This document shows positions 20,302 to 31,354 of a DNA stretch of 64,000 nucleotides, one piece after another. The DNA is from Puccinia triticina (lineage: Eukaryota; Basidiomycota; Pucciniomycetes; Pucciniales; Pucciniaceae), in assembly GCF_026914185.1 (NCBI RefSeq), contig NC_070571.1, positions 1,736,001 to 1,800,000 of the forward strand. The letters run 5' to 3'. Every line of letters starts with the position of its first letter. Positions within the stretch are counted from its first letter, which is position 1. Below the pieces are notes generated by a model. It saw only the letters and a program-made list of their open reading frames with translations, made no database searches and had not been told where the DNA came from. The position numbers and the translations under genes are program-made.

Positions 20302-22437
20302 ACCTCCCCCAGCCATTGCCGACTGTTTGCAACCCGGTCTCCCATCAACCGTCAAGTGGACCGCTGAACTGGCGGCACCCTTTCCAATGTGCAATTGGAC
20401 AAGCGGCTGGCAAAAGTGAGGGTGGCTCAACCCCACTGTCAATTTGCCGTTGAACCCAAGCCCAACCACCAAAATCCCTTGTTCTCCAATTGCTCTTGGC
20501 ATACACCCTTGGGTCAACTCACAAGACATGCCCAATTGGGTTTTTCGGCCACCTGGGCATTTATTTTTGGTTTTTATTGCGTTTGACAGTGTTTCTTATC
20601 TTTTTGTTTGTTCTGCTTTCATGGCTGGCTAGAGAAGAGGCGAGGGGAGAGAGGAAGAGAAGAGACGAGGTGAGAGAGGAAGAGAAATTAAAGGAAACTG
20701 TACACCGGCCATGGAAAATTATTGGGGGCCATGCTAGAGTGAGAGAGCAGCTTCTCTGTTGACAAGCGCTCACCCCGGGGCCAACCGCCTTGGCTTGGAA
20801 ATTGAAATTACGCAGGTTCTCAAGCCCAATCTCCAGTTTGTGTTTGGGCCATTTCTGGCGCTCCCGAGGTTCACGTCTCTGATCACTGGGCTGATGAACA
20901 AACCTGGACAGCAAACAACTACAGCTCAGAGAGGATTGATGTCTGATCAGGGACAATTTATGCTAACTTACTGCTCTTAGACTTCTGTCAGGGGGCCAAG
21001 GCCCTGCTCAATGAGCTCGTTTACATTGGGCCAGGTGGAGTTCTCTGAGAGCTGGTGGATTGGCCGTGGTATAGGGACTGGATCAAAGTTTCATCAAGGA
21101 ACTGAATTACTTTGTTGGCAAAATCACCATTGTCTTCTTGATAAGAACGTCGACTGGGGGCCCCATGGGTTGTTGATACTGATAGGGTCGGGGGAATAGA
21201 GCGGTGGTTGATTGAACCTGCTGGTGCAGGCCAAAAAGGCCAAAAATGTGTGTCACAAGGAGAGTTGGCTGATGTTGTGGGTTGCTGAGGGTGGGGGGAT
21301 GGAGGGTGACGTGGGGACTTGTGAAAAAAGGGGAGTGCGGGTACTCAAGGGCCAAGGGTGACGTCGATGAGCTCCGATGAGCAGAGCTGTCTTGGCCCCC
21401 CATTGGGTTAGGGCTGTTCTGACAGGGTGTCAGGACAAACATGTTTGTCGGCAAACCGACCCCAGGCAAGTTATGTTAAACTTGGCTGAAGTCAAGTGCC
21501 GGCAGGTACATGGTTAATTCACCCGTCATTTTGACGGTTGACGGGAGACCCGCTAGTGAGCGGTCAATCTCACCGGCCAGTTGTCTCTGACGGCAGTTTT
21601 GACGGCCAAAACCTTAATCCGTGAAACGGCCGTGTACTCCTACTTGAGGTTTCTTCCGAACGCTGGGCAAGATTCCTGCGAGCAGTTACAAAATCAGTGT
21701 ACCCGGTTCCTGGGGAGGCTTCCTTCTTGGCAATCCCCTTCCCCAGTAAGCAGCTCGCCAGGTAAGATTCCACCTCCCCTGATGTCTTGCGAGCATCCCA
21801 TTGAGAAATCCCGGTGCGTGCTTGCTCGGCTCTGAAAAGGTAGTTAGCCTTTAGGTATGTAAGGCTCATCCAATTACATGTTTACCTACTGTTTTGCATT
21901 TGGTTGGGTTTTTTTAGTTGTACATAATTTCTTTGGTCTGTTTTGCAAATCAGCAACCAATTCATTTAGCATTGTTTAGGCTACATTCAGGCACACAATG
22001 ATCTGTATCTAGTAATTCCGGAATGGGGTAAGATCAGCCAGCGGAAGCTTGACAAAATGGCTGTGCAGTGTGCACTGTCGCTTACACGTTGCTGTGTCCT
22101 ATACCGCGGGAGCACTTCAAGATTGAAGATCCAGCCCTGGACGCCAATGTGTTGCAGAGCCAAGAACGCCATAGAAACAGACTCGTCGTGATACTATTGT
22201 GGTGGAGAGTCTTCTTTTTTGAAATGGATTTGAATGGTTTTTGCCTGGGGCGTTGCGCGAGGCGGGTGAGGTCCATGGGGCCACTTTAACCCAAGTCCCG
22301 TGGATGCTCTTCAAGCATGTATCAGATCAGTGAGCTGAGCCTGTAGACACCTTGTGAGCACACCATCAAACCTTTTAGCCAGTCCTGCCTTCTGAGCTAG
22401 CAGACAGGCGCCCCTCGCATGAAGCGTGATCACCATT
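20302..22437. other. Gene-free stretch
   Basis: Right flank of the retrotransposon. No exon, tRNA or paired terminal repeat was recognised. Short open frames on both strands (for example 20948-21469 and 21570-21869) lack family features. The sequence looks like old, diverged repeat DNA. Confidence 0.4.
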
Positions 22438-22545
22438 GAGGAAAGGGTTGATTGCAAATCACTTTCAATAGTCTTGACCTAGCGTTGCCAGCAATTCCTG
22501 CCGGAAAGCCTCTGACCAAGGCCCTGCCAAGGAAGCAAACGCATC
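22438..22545 (-). pseudogene. SET-gene fragment
   Basis: About 75% similar over roughly 80 bp to the SET gene exon at 2305-2352 and its downstream intron. It shares the translated core LATLGQ and the intron stretch attgcaatcaa/ctttcct. Neither the NHSC exon nor the post-SET exon is found nearby, so only a fragment remains. Confidence 0.55.
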
Positions 22546-22862
22546 CGCAGTCAGGGAGTGACTCCGCATCCCGCAATCCCACCTACCAATAGGTTTTTTT
22601 TGGTAAGATTGAAAATGAGTGGACTGGCAGTAGTCGTACCCATGAAATCCACCATTGCTTTGCATACAATTCATTCTTTTTCATCAAACCAAACTCATAG
22701 ACAATGATTGGTGTTGGAATACTACACTGTCTGCATGTTTTGAATCTTTGCCAAGATAGCAGGAGATGATTCACTCACATTCTTCTAGCCACGTCCTTTG
22801 TGTCGCGTGTCACAAAGCCTGTGCCAGCTGCAAGTGGGCGCAGTCTGGGCCACAGTCCATAC

Positions 22863-23455
22863 CTAACTTAACTAAGTCCCACCCTCCTACAGGTGGAGTG
22901 GTAAAACACTGGTTGCATTGCGCCAACCGGAGGGAGGGACTTACGCGCTAAACGGACTTACAGGCTGACAGCATTTGGTTTTTTGGTAGGGACTTTTTTA
23001 AAACTGCTCTCACCCATCCATTTCCTGTCCAATTTCATTATTGTTTGGATTTCCATGATGACCAAAGTCTTCTTTATCCATGTACTATACCCACCTATCC
23101 CCAACCTGTCTTCTTGATCTTCAATGTCCCTTGTAACATCATGAGTTTTGGATTCTGTACAGTGTGAACTTTGTAATATAGGATGAAGCGGACCACAGAT
23201 AGTCACAAAAAATGGATCTGAGGGGTTCTGAAGGCCTCGAAAAATTCGGAAAAATTTGGAGAGATTCTCCTTGATCTTGGGAATCTTTTGTTCCACCAAA
23301 CCTTTTCTGCCCAATGAGAAAGGGTGAAGCCAGAAACGTTTGAAAAAAGACCTAGTTCTGATTCTGTCAGCCCAAACTTGGACATTAAGTCCCTCCTTCG
23401 GAGGGTCCCGGCGGGACAGTGTCCCCCCTCAAATAGAGGGACTTTGTTAAGTTAG
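22863..23455. mobile_element. Mutator-like MITE, 593 bp, 9-bp TSD
   Basis: Starts CTAACTTAAC, ends TTAAGTTAG, and is flanked by a perfect 9-bp duplication AGTCCATAC (22854-22862 and 23456-23464). Hairpin-type termini (AAGTCCC...GGGACTT) as in the copies at 3747 and 10928. No coding capacity. Confidence 0.88.
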
Positions 23456-23464
23456 AGTCCATAC

Positions 23465-24356
23465 GTTCTACCGGGTCTATTAGGAGGACACGAAAACCCA
23501 GGCCAACCTTCCTGAACTCTGAGTCTAGACTCGGTTGCAACACTACAAACAAAGCGCTCATAAATCGCCTTCAAAAATTGCATCAGATCTCATACGAATT
23601 CCTTGGGCCTGGGCCTCACTTCAACAGGCATAAATCTATTGTTCTGGATCTGAACCGACATCAGCAACTCTTGGAGCACCCCAATCAGTTTCATGTGGGT
23701 CCAGAAAACAAATTAATCAATGCAAAGTCTCTATCAATCTGGACTTGAAGTGCGCACTAGTTTTTTCTCGAGTATAATTTTGCCTTCGCATTGCACATTT
23801 GAATCCAAAAGTCATATGATCAGATAGGCCAGCCTCGGCCAAAGGAGGCCGGGTGCGACCAGAATGAAACAATGGCAACAAACGGGTACTAGGATCAGTC
23901 ACTCAGAGCTTTCCGACTCTGGAGGAGGAGTTGAAACAAAGATGGAGGCGGTCTCAAGCCAGGCGCCCGGCGATGGCATAAAAGGGCCAGCTTGATTCAG
24001 CAGATTGTGAAGCCCCATCCCCATTTACTTGTCCGCCCCTCTTGTGTTCTTCAGTAAGTTCATACTTGAGACCGAATAGCTACATCAGACCTTTCGACTC
24101 TTTATTCCAAGCCAATAAGGTCACTGATGATATAAATTATTGATAACTTAGGCCAGCCGTTGATACCAGCACCACTTCCCACACCGAAGCGTAATCCTCC
24201 ACTTGCAGCCTCCCAACTCGCTCAAATTTGACATTTCAGCGTACCCAGCGTTCCTATTTAGTCCCTCTTCTTAAGATAGCAGCACATCATCCGGGGCTCA
24301 CTTGCTGAGTAAATACGCTTCTTCTACCTTTCTTTAGAAGAGCATAGCCGGTGGAG
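23465..24356 (+). promoter_or_regulatory. Upstream region of the secreted-protein gene
   Basis: A TATA-like CATAAAAGG lies near 23978, followed by CT-rich sequence (23996-24050) typical of a transcription start. It is about 380 bp from the ATG, so a 5' UTR intron is likely. No other gene was seen in this stretch. Confidence 0.3.
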
Positions 24357-24758
24357 ATGAGGATCCTGGTTGTTTGCATGATCGCATCTTTTCTAGCCGG
24401 CGTGTTGGCGCATCCGACTCACATTAATTTCAAGTTTTTCGATGATGGGAGGAAAGCGAAAGGGTTCAGTGCCATCAAGCCCATCGTGATTCACGAAACC
24501 GCCACTCTCAAACCGAATCTTCGCTTTCATCCAATGCCAATACCGATCTACCGTGGAAGCCAACCCGTAACCATGACCCTCAAGAACGGATTGATTTATC
24601 TGAAAAATTCATCCAAGTACCCGGTTAAATACAGCGTAAATCTTACAGGCACCAACGTGTGGATCTGGAAAGAGCCTTTGGCAACAGGAGAATTTCATAC
24701 GTTTGCCACCGACAAAAATGGAAAGATATATGTATATATGGCAGCCAGAGAAACCTAG
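24357..24758 (+). CDS. Small secreted protein, 133 aa
   Basis: Single-exon frame from the ATG at 24357. The N-terminus, MRILVVCMIASFLAGVLA, is a clear signal peptide with a likely cut before HPTH. The mature part of about 115 aa has no cysteines and is rich in Lys, Asn, Thr and aromatic residues, with segments such as TMTLKNGLIYLKNSSKYPV and VWIWKE that suggest a small beta-rich fold. I do not recognise the family. Small secreted proteins of a rust fungus are candidate host-interaction proteins, but nothing here shows that role; a structural or wall protein is equally possible. It sits alone, with its own TATA-like element about 380 bp upstream. Confidence 0.7.
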   Translation: MRILVVCMIASFLAGVLAHPTHINFKFFDDGRKAKGFSAIKPIVIHETATLKPNLRFHPMPIPIYRGSQPVTMTLKNGLIYLKNSSKYPVKYSVNLTGTNVWIWKEPLATGEFHTFATDKNGKIYVYMAARET

Positions 24759-25298
24759 CTCAGTTACGGGGAACTAACTGAGGATTTCATGTTACTAATA
24801 CAATCATACTGCTACTCCCAAACTTGACCTCCATGGATCCTGGCCCTTTCTATCCGGTCACAAATCAGCATTATTCTGAACATGTAGCTTAATGGTTTCA
24901 AAAACCACTTTGAAAATAAGCAGTCGCCTAAACAAATGGGCTGGGACAGGACCATACGCTATGACTGACATTTCACTGGGGGAAACTCTGTCCTGCAGAG
25001 CCCTCTGAGGGGGGGGGGGGACCGATGTGCCAAGGTGACCACGCGGGCTGAGAGGACTATTAAATTGACCTTGTCAATCATTTTGAGCGTCACCCCATTG
25101 CATTGTGCGATTGGGTTTTGGGAGGACAAGAGATGCCCAAGATCATGTCATGTTCAAGTTACAATATTGGGCACACGTCTAGGAGATATTTATATTTTCT
25201 TTTTGACGCCATACGTCTCCCAACAGCCACTCGTACAAACACCTGATATTACTTTCCAGTAGAGCAATCTTTCTTGCAATTTTTTGCGGGGGAAGAAG
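24759..25298. other. No gene seen
   Basis: 3' region of the secreted-protein gene and downstream region of the OB-fold gene. Contains a G13 run near 25010. No exon or repeat pair was recognised. Confidence 0.4.
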
Positions 25299-26634
25299 CT
25301 AGAAAAAGGCACTTTTTGCCCACTCCACCAACTGACCAACTCTTCGGGTAGTGGGGTCATACGCCAGTCTCATATCTGGACAATACATCTGCAAATGAGA
25401 GGAATGAGTAGGCCGAAGTCTGTAGCAAATCTGGGCGCGGGTTCCAAAAGTAGAACTTGCTTGAGGTTTGCCTTGGTAAGTAGAGATCGCGATGCCTAAG
25501 TAGGAAGTACGATGTTTGGTGTTAGCCAACACAGTAGTGGCAATGAAAAGAAGCAATGAAAAGTATAAATTGACCAGATAAGAATACTATGTCTCCGATC
25601 AAACACGCCCCATCGAGCGACTCAGCAACCTCATCCCATAAAGTCAGCTTTAAGGATGATCCACTATCATCCATGCATTCGAAGTGGGCTATGTTGGCGC
25701 TAGGCGAGCCATCTTTCCGAGGCTTCTTGAGCTCGATCGTACCCAGGGGTTTCTTGTCGCTCAGGTAGAATAAGATACTATACAGGGTTCCGGGGTCCTT
25801 CTTGAGTTGATCGAGTGATGTACAAGAGCGAGCATCAAAATGCCATTGGGGTAGGTTAACGATCATTGACTCAGAATATGAAGCTTGACTTTGAGGAGTT
25901 TTTCTATTTGCGGCAGAGGGCGGTGAAGGATCATTAGGGTCTGGTTGTGTATGCGAGAATAAACAGCTGGTGCCTGATGCGACAGGGATCAGCTTTAATA
26001 TCCCATTGGAAAGGTGGATCCTGGGAGGCGCGGCTTACGATTACCAGGCGTGGGCGTCAATGAGATATCCCCGGAAACCTCCTCAAAAGAATCGCGGTAG
26101 TCCAGCTGGCTTTGGTAATAATCTATACTATCAGAGTTTGTAGCCGCCACATCCAAGCAATTTCCACTGGAGTCTACAGTGAACAGAAGAGCCGTTATAT
26201 GTACAGATCAATTGGACGGAGCTGCTTGGAAGTGGAAATTCGGCCGTAGGAGGAAACTGACTTTTCGAAACATCTTCAGTATCCACTCCATCGGGTGCCA
26301 AGCTCGGCCGTGTTCTTGATCCTAAAGTCTGGTCTAGGGAGTCAGAACTGGTGGCAGTGTTTCTTGAATGTTCCCTGGAGTGATCAGCTGGCGCAGGAGC
26401 ATCGTTCGGAGGCACGATCGAGCTGTTCGAGGCGAGACCACGCTCTCGATCCGAAGATTGTCTGAGTTGAGAATTGGCTTGTTGAGTGGTGTGCTCTGAT
26501 GTGGGTTGGGCCGGGCAGGTATTGTAGTGAATGATGCGCGTCTTCCAAGTTGGCTTGTCTGGTGAGATCGAGCAGGTTCTGAGCTGTTGCACCGTCGGCG
26601 GATTCCCAAAGACGATGAATCGCTTCGAGCTCAT
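25299..26634 (-). CDS. OB-fold protein, 354 aa, 4 exons
   Basis: Minus-strand exons are 26262-26634, 26045-26173, 25575-25940 and 25299-25495, 1065 nt in total, all joined by GT-AG introns in frame. The N-terminal half (from MSSKRFIVFGNPP) is Ser/Thr/Pro-rich and disordered. The C-terminal half, from IVNLPQWHFDA, looks like an oligonucleotide-binding fold, with IAHFECMDDSGSSLKLTLWD, GDIVFLS, then QICYRLRP and a final VGQLVEWAKS. This layout recalls the OB-fold region of shieldin subunit 2 and related DNA-end or meiotic single-strand DNA binding proteins. The assignment is by eye and could be any RPA-like OB protein. A 364-bp MITE ends 34 bp upstream of the ATG. Confidence 0.65.
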
Positions 26635-26667
26635 CCCTCGGTTTTTGCAGTAAACAAGCTGTCCTTA

Positions 26668-27031
26668 GACCATCCGCACCGGGCGCTAAGTTAGCCCGGA
26701 TTAGGGCACTTAGTTCGACCCCGCACCCGCATCGGGTTGGATCAACCGGGGATCAACTTAGCCCGGAGCTCCGTTTGGAGCTAGTGGGGTCTAAATGTAG
26801 ACCCCACTAATCCTGGGACTAATCCCAAAGTGAATATGCATCATGCTTGTTAGCATGAACTTTATGTGTTTAGGTGCCAAACACATAACATATAGGCACC
26901 TAAACACATAACCTCCGACGGCCTCGGACTCGCTAATCCCCACCCATGCGGATGGCCAATCGGATTATCCTATTCCGATCGTAATCCGAGCTAGTTAGCC
27001 CTGGCTAATCTAGCCACGGATGCGGATGCTC
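26668..27031. mobile_element. 364-bp MITE, TTA target duplication
   Basis: The ends GACCATCCGCACC and GATGCGGATGCTC are inverted repeats with 2 mismatches, flanked by TTA on both sides (26665-26667 and 27032-27034). A 3-bp TTA/TAA duplication fits PIF/Harbinger-type elements. Internally it contains an inverted pair around 26865-26915 (gtgtttaggtgcc and ggcacctaaacac). Same length and ends as the copy at 60120-60483. Confidence 0.8.
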
Positions 27032-27285
27032 TTAGGTGTGGCGGAACTCCATGGACTGCACTGAGCAAAAAACAGAATCTCGCCAAGGAATCCATCATCT
27101 CAGCGCCTTGAGCTGTACGTAAAAGAATGGTGCTTACAGTCTAACCGAAGAGTCGAACATTACAAGACTTGCTGTGAGCGCAAGAATTCTCGGGTTGTTT
27201 CTGCCAAAAAGAGTCGACACCAAAAACACGGGCCGTGAACGCCCATGTGCTCTCCGGTACATCAAACCCGGCCGTCCTGAACAAC

Positions 27286-27356
27286 TCTCCGTCCGGGAAT
27301 TGAACCCGGGTCACCCGCGTGACAAGCGGGTATACTTACCTCTATACTAACGAAGA
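27286..27356 (-). tRNA. tRNA-Asp (GTC)
   Basis: A 71-nt cloverleaf on the minus strand. The acceptor TCTTCGT pairs with ACGGAGA (one G-U). The anticodon stem CCCGC/GCGGG encloses TTGTCAC with anticodon GTC, and the T arm is CCGGG-TTCAATT-CCCGG. No intron. Confidence 0.95.
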
Positions 27357-27824
27357 ATCTAGAAAGGACTGTGACAGGCCGGCGCGGAGTGTCGTATTTA
27401 TATCGTGTCTCTAACAGAAGGGGACGATCGTTTCGGATCCGCAGGGAAGGTGGATCTTATGCAAAGCCCTCGCACCTGATTCAATTCGATTGCGGGCTTA
27501 CATAAGCCAGCATGCACTCACCAAACCTTATTTGCCAAAAAAAGTTGTCAGCGGGAATCTCAGCGGCAGCCATCTTCCAGTCCTTCAACCTCACGAGCGC
27601 AGACACCTTGAACACCTCGCAGGAAAATTAATACCATTCAAGAACAGGACGACTGACGGCCCCAGAAAAGGCAGGAAGCCACGGATACCTCCGATCGTCT
27701 GCTTAAGCTCCTCTTACTCGCTCTCCAGCTGCTCGCCTCAAACAAGATACACAAAAACACTCATCTGGATAGACCTCTTCACGAAAGATTGTATTGGAAA
27801 ATTGAATAACCTCTTCTCTGAACA

Positions 27825-30304
27825 ATGAAAATCTCTCAAAAACTTGCTGCAGGTAATGTCGATCCACTCAACTCAAACTTCCATCAAAACTCACTGCTTA
27901 GTTCCCGCTTGCTTCTCCTTTAATCGTTTCTCATAATCCCAAATACGACTGGGCCCGGATCAAACAGCCGAGTCAGAGAACCGAATATCCTGGTCGTTTG
28001 AATACTTCCCACCTAAGACCGATAATGTGGGTTACATCCTTCCTTTGGATCGTTTCTTGAGTCCGAACGAAAAAACAAAAAAACCCATTTCCTTAGGAAT
28101 TCCGCTAATCTTGCTTATGCCCCCAAAATCAACATAGGGCTTGACGAACTTATACGACAGAATCTACCGAATGTCCCAGCTAGGCCCTATTTTTATTGAT
28201 ATCACATGGGGGGCAGGCGGGTCGACCTCGAACTTGACAACGGAATTCGTCAAGACCGCCCATGAACAATTCGGATTGGAGACCTGCATGCACCTCACCT
28301 GCACCAACATGCCGAAGGAAAGAATCGATACCGCTTTAAGAGTTCGCCCCCTCTCGCCTCTGTCTTATCCGTGATTAGACTTTGACTTTTTTATTTCCCT
28401 TTGTTGTCATGGTTTAGGAAGCATACGAGTTCGGATGTGAAAATATTCTCGCTTTGCGGGGCGATCCTCCGAAAGGCTCGAGTGAATGGACTGCTACGGA
28501 GGGTGGCTTCGAACATGCTATCGATTTGGTTGTAAGTCGACAAACTCATTGATAGAGTGAATCCCCAAGTCGTGCTCAATCAAACTTTAACTCTTGGAAT
28601 TGCACGGGACTTGGGTGGGATTTTTAGCGACACATTCGAGCACAATATGGAGACCATTTCGACATTGCTGTGGCTGGTTTTCCGGAAGGACACATGCACT
28701 CGAGCCTATCAAGAGAACAGGAAACAATCTATTTGAAGGAGAAAATCGACGCTGGGGCCAACTTTATCTTCACTCAAATGTTTTACGATGTCGATATCTT
28801 TATCGATTGGGTCAGAGAGATCCGAGCAGCAGGGATCACCGTCCCTGTCATCCCCGGCCTCATGCCCATCCAATCCTGGGCCCAGTTCAAAAGGGTGACC
28901 AACTTCAGCAAAACGATCGTCCCTCAATACTTCTTGGATAAGCTCGAGCCCATCCAATCCGACGATCAAGCCGTCCGTGAGGCCGGAACTAAACTTGTGG
29001 CAGATATGTGTAGGAAAATCCTTAACTCCGATCTCGGCATTCGCATCTTACACTTTTATACCATGAATCTCGAACGGGGGACGAAGATGATCTTGGATGA
29101 ATTGAACCTGAATCCTTCTCGAGATATCACTAACCCATTACCTTGGAAAATGGTCAGTTTCCGTAAACAGCTTTTTCATTCTTCTATCCTTTTGTCCTTA
29201 CTTCTTTCGTCTTTTCTATACGTAGTCTTTGCTAGGAAAAAGACGCAGCGAATCGATCCGACCGATATTCTGGGCAAACCGAGCCAAATCATACTTGTCG
29301 CGAACCGAGACATGGGATGAGTTTCCGAATGGTCGATGGGGCGATTCGCGGTCCCCAGCCTACGGAGAGCTGGATGGATACGGGATCAACATCAATTCAG
29401 CAACGATCGAGACGCTCAAAGGGCTCAAGAAATTCCCGACGAGCCTTGAAGACCTTGCCCGAATCTTCGCAAACTACTGTGGCGCCCGTTTCCCCGGCGA
29501 AGAGCCGGTGAAATACCTCCCTTGGAGCGATATCCCACTCTCTGAGGAAACTAACAAGATTGAAGACGTCTTGGTCAAAATCAACAAGAGAGGGTTTTTG
29601 ACTATCAACAGTCAACCGGCTGTCGATGGGGCCAAGAGTAGCGACCCTGTCCATGGATGGGGTCCTAGAGGTGGCTATGTATATCAGAAGGTAGGTTTGA
29701 CCTTAAGAGACAGGTGGTTACCGTGATCCATCAGCTAACCACGCTGTCATCTCATCTTGCCCATAAGGCCTACCTTGAATTCTTCTGTTGCCCAGAGAAG
29801 TTCCAATCCTTAACCGAGAGGCTTGAAAAAGACCCGGATGTGACCTACTATGCGGTGACGAAGACGGGCGACCTGGTCACCAACAACACACGTCCAGGCC
29901 CGAACGCCGTAACATGGGGAGTCTTCCCAGGAAAAGAGATCGTCCAACCGACGATCGTCGAGCTGGTCAGCTTCATCGCCTGGAAGGACGAGGCGTTCGA
30001 ACTCGGACACCAATGGGCCGAGCTATACAAGGAGCTCGCCCCCGAAAGCTCCCAGTTTATCCACGAAATAATGGACTCCTGGTATCTCGTTAACATCGTC
30101 AATAACGACTTCAGGAAGTCGAACGATGATTCCGATGATTCGGCTCTCTTTCAATTCTTCGGCCCCGAGCCTGTGATCGTTAAAGAAGATAACGTACCGT
30201 CGACTAATGGCGTTCATCACACTAACGGAATTGCTAAAGTCAACGGCTCAAGCACTCCTGCCGTCAGTGAAGTCAATGGGGATCTCAAAAATCTTGCCAT
30301 CTAA
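27825..30304 (+). CDS. Methylenetetrahydrofolate reductase, 643 aa, 7 exons
   Basis: Exons are 27825-27852, 27968-28026, 28138-28341, 28418-28531, 28628-29152, 29226-29690 and 29768-30304, 1932 nt in total, in frame throughout. The enzyme reduces 5,10-methylenetetrahydrofolate to 5-methyltetrahydrofolate in the cytosol, supplying methyl groups for methionine synthesis. The N-terminal FAD-binding TIM barrel shows SWSFEYFPPKT, IDITWGAGG, LETCMHLTCTNMP, NILALRGDPP and AVAGFPEGH. The C-terminal regulatory half carries GWGPRGGYVYQK, RPGPNAVTWGVFPGKEI and WADLY-like segments, as in eukaryotic enzymes that are regulated allosterically by AdoMet. The last 35 residues are a Ser/Asn-rich tail. It is convergent with the ERG26-like gene, about 1 kb apart. 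Confidence 0.95.
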
Positions 30305-31354
30305 GGTCAGTGTCGGCTCATCGCGGTCCTCTTTTTGCTTTTCTCTGAACTGAATTTTCGAAATTGCTAGATGTGAGGTCAAAATTCTAGCATACGTACC
30401 CGCAATTGAAGCCCTTGGTCTAGCTCGAAAATCTATCTGTCTCGAGATGCTCAGCCAGTCATTTCCATATATACATCCGCATAGAAACCCATCGCTTTTA
30501 TATATATATATATTGCTTACAAACCGCTTTCTGTTTGATCTCTTTTACAGACTTTTCTCTGCTCGTGGTAAGTCTATTTCGTGGATCCGGAAGACTGATC
30601 TGCGCGGCGGGGCTGACCTGATTGTTGTCTGTTTGATTGTCTCGCAGTATTTTTACTCTTTCTGTCTGCCAAACATTCATTTGTATACCTGGTCTCCTTC
30701 TTGTGATCACGAACCCTGACCTCATCAATTAATAAACAAGAACAAAAAAAGAACAGATCAAGTTGTTATGAACTCCCCCTTTTTTTTTAATTTCTTGAAC
30801 ACATGGGAATACATGATGAAGCACCCTTTATTTTCTTTGCAAGCAAAACTGGGTTGGAAATTTTCTTTATCTTTGTTTCAACTTCATCACATCTCTCAAC
30901 ATTGAAACCCACCCAAAATCAATATCAGGCCTGACTTATTCACTTGAATTTACGTTCAATGTATGGTTCCCTCGCCAAAACCACTTTGTCGACGCTACTG
31001 AAGCCCCCGACTAGCAATAAACATGTGTTGTGAGCAGGCAGACATCGACAATTCTCAGACTGATCACTGTTGACCTAGCATTTTCCCAAACACACATGTT
31101 GACCAGATCTCAAGGCAGGAAAGCCATCGGGCTCCATTGTGTAGAGCATGCAGTAAAAGTTCGGAGAACCCAAGATAAAAATTGAGCCAATGATGGACTT
31201 CGTTCAAGCAGGAAATTTATAAGGATAAATATACAAAAGTATAAGAATTGTTTGGGTTTATTTTTTCAAGCAATGTTGTTGTATTAGTTTTGGAGCAAAT
31301 TCTAAATCAACAGCAATTCGATCTTGCGGTTAAGGCCTCGACGCGGGATAAAAC
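30305..31354. other. Convergent intergenic region
   Basis: Shared 3' region of two convergent genes. Contains AT-rich runs, a (TA)n at about 30500 and poly-T near 30780, and no recognisable exon or repeat pair. Confidence 0.4.
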
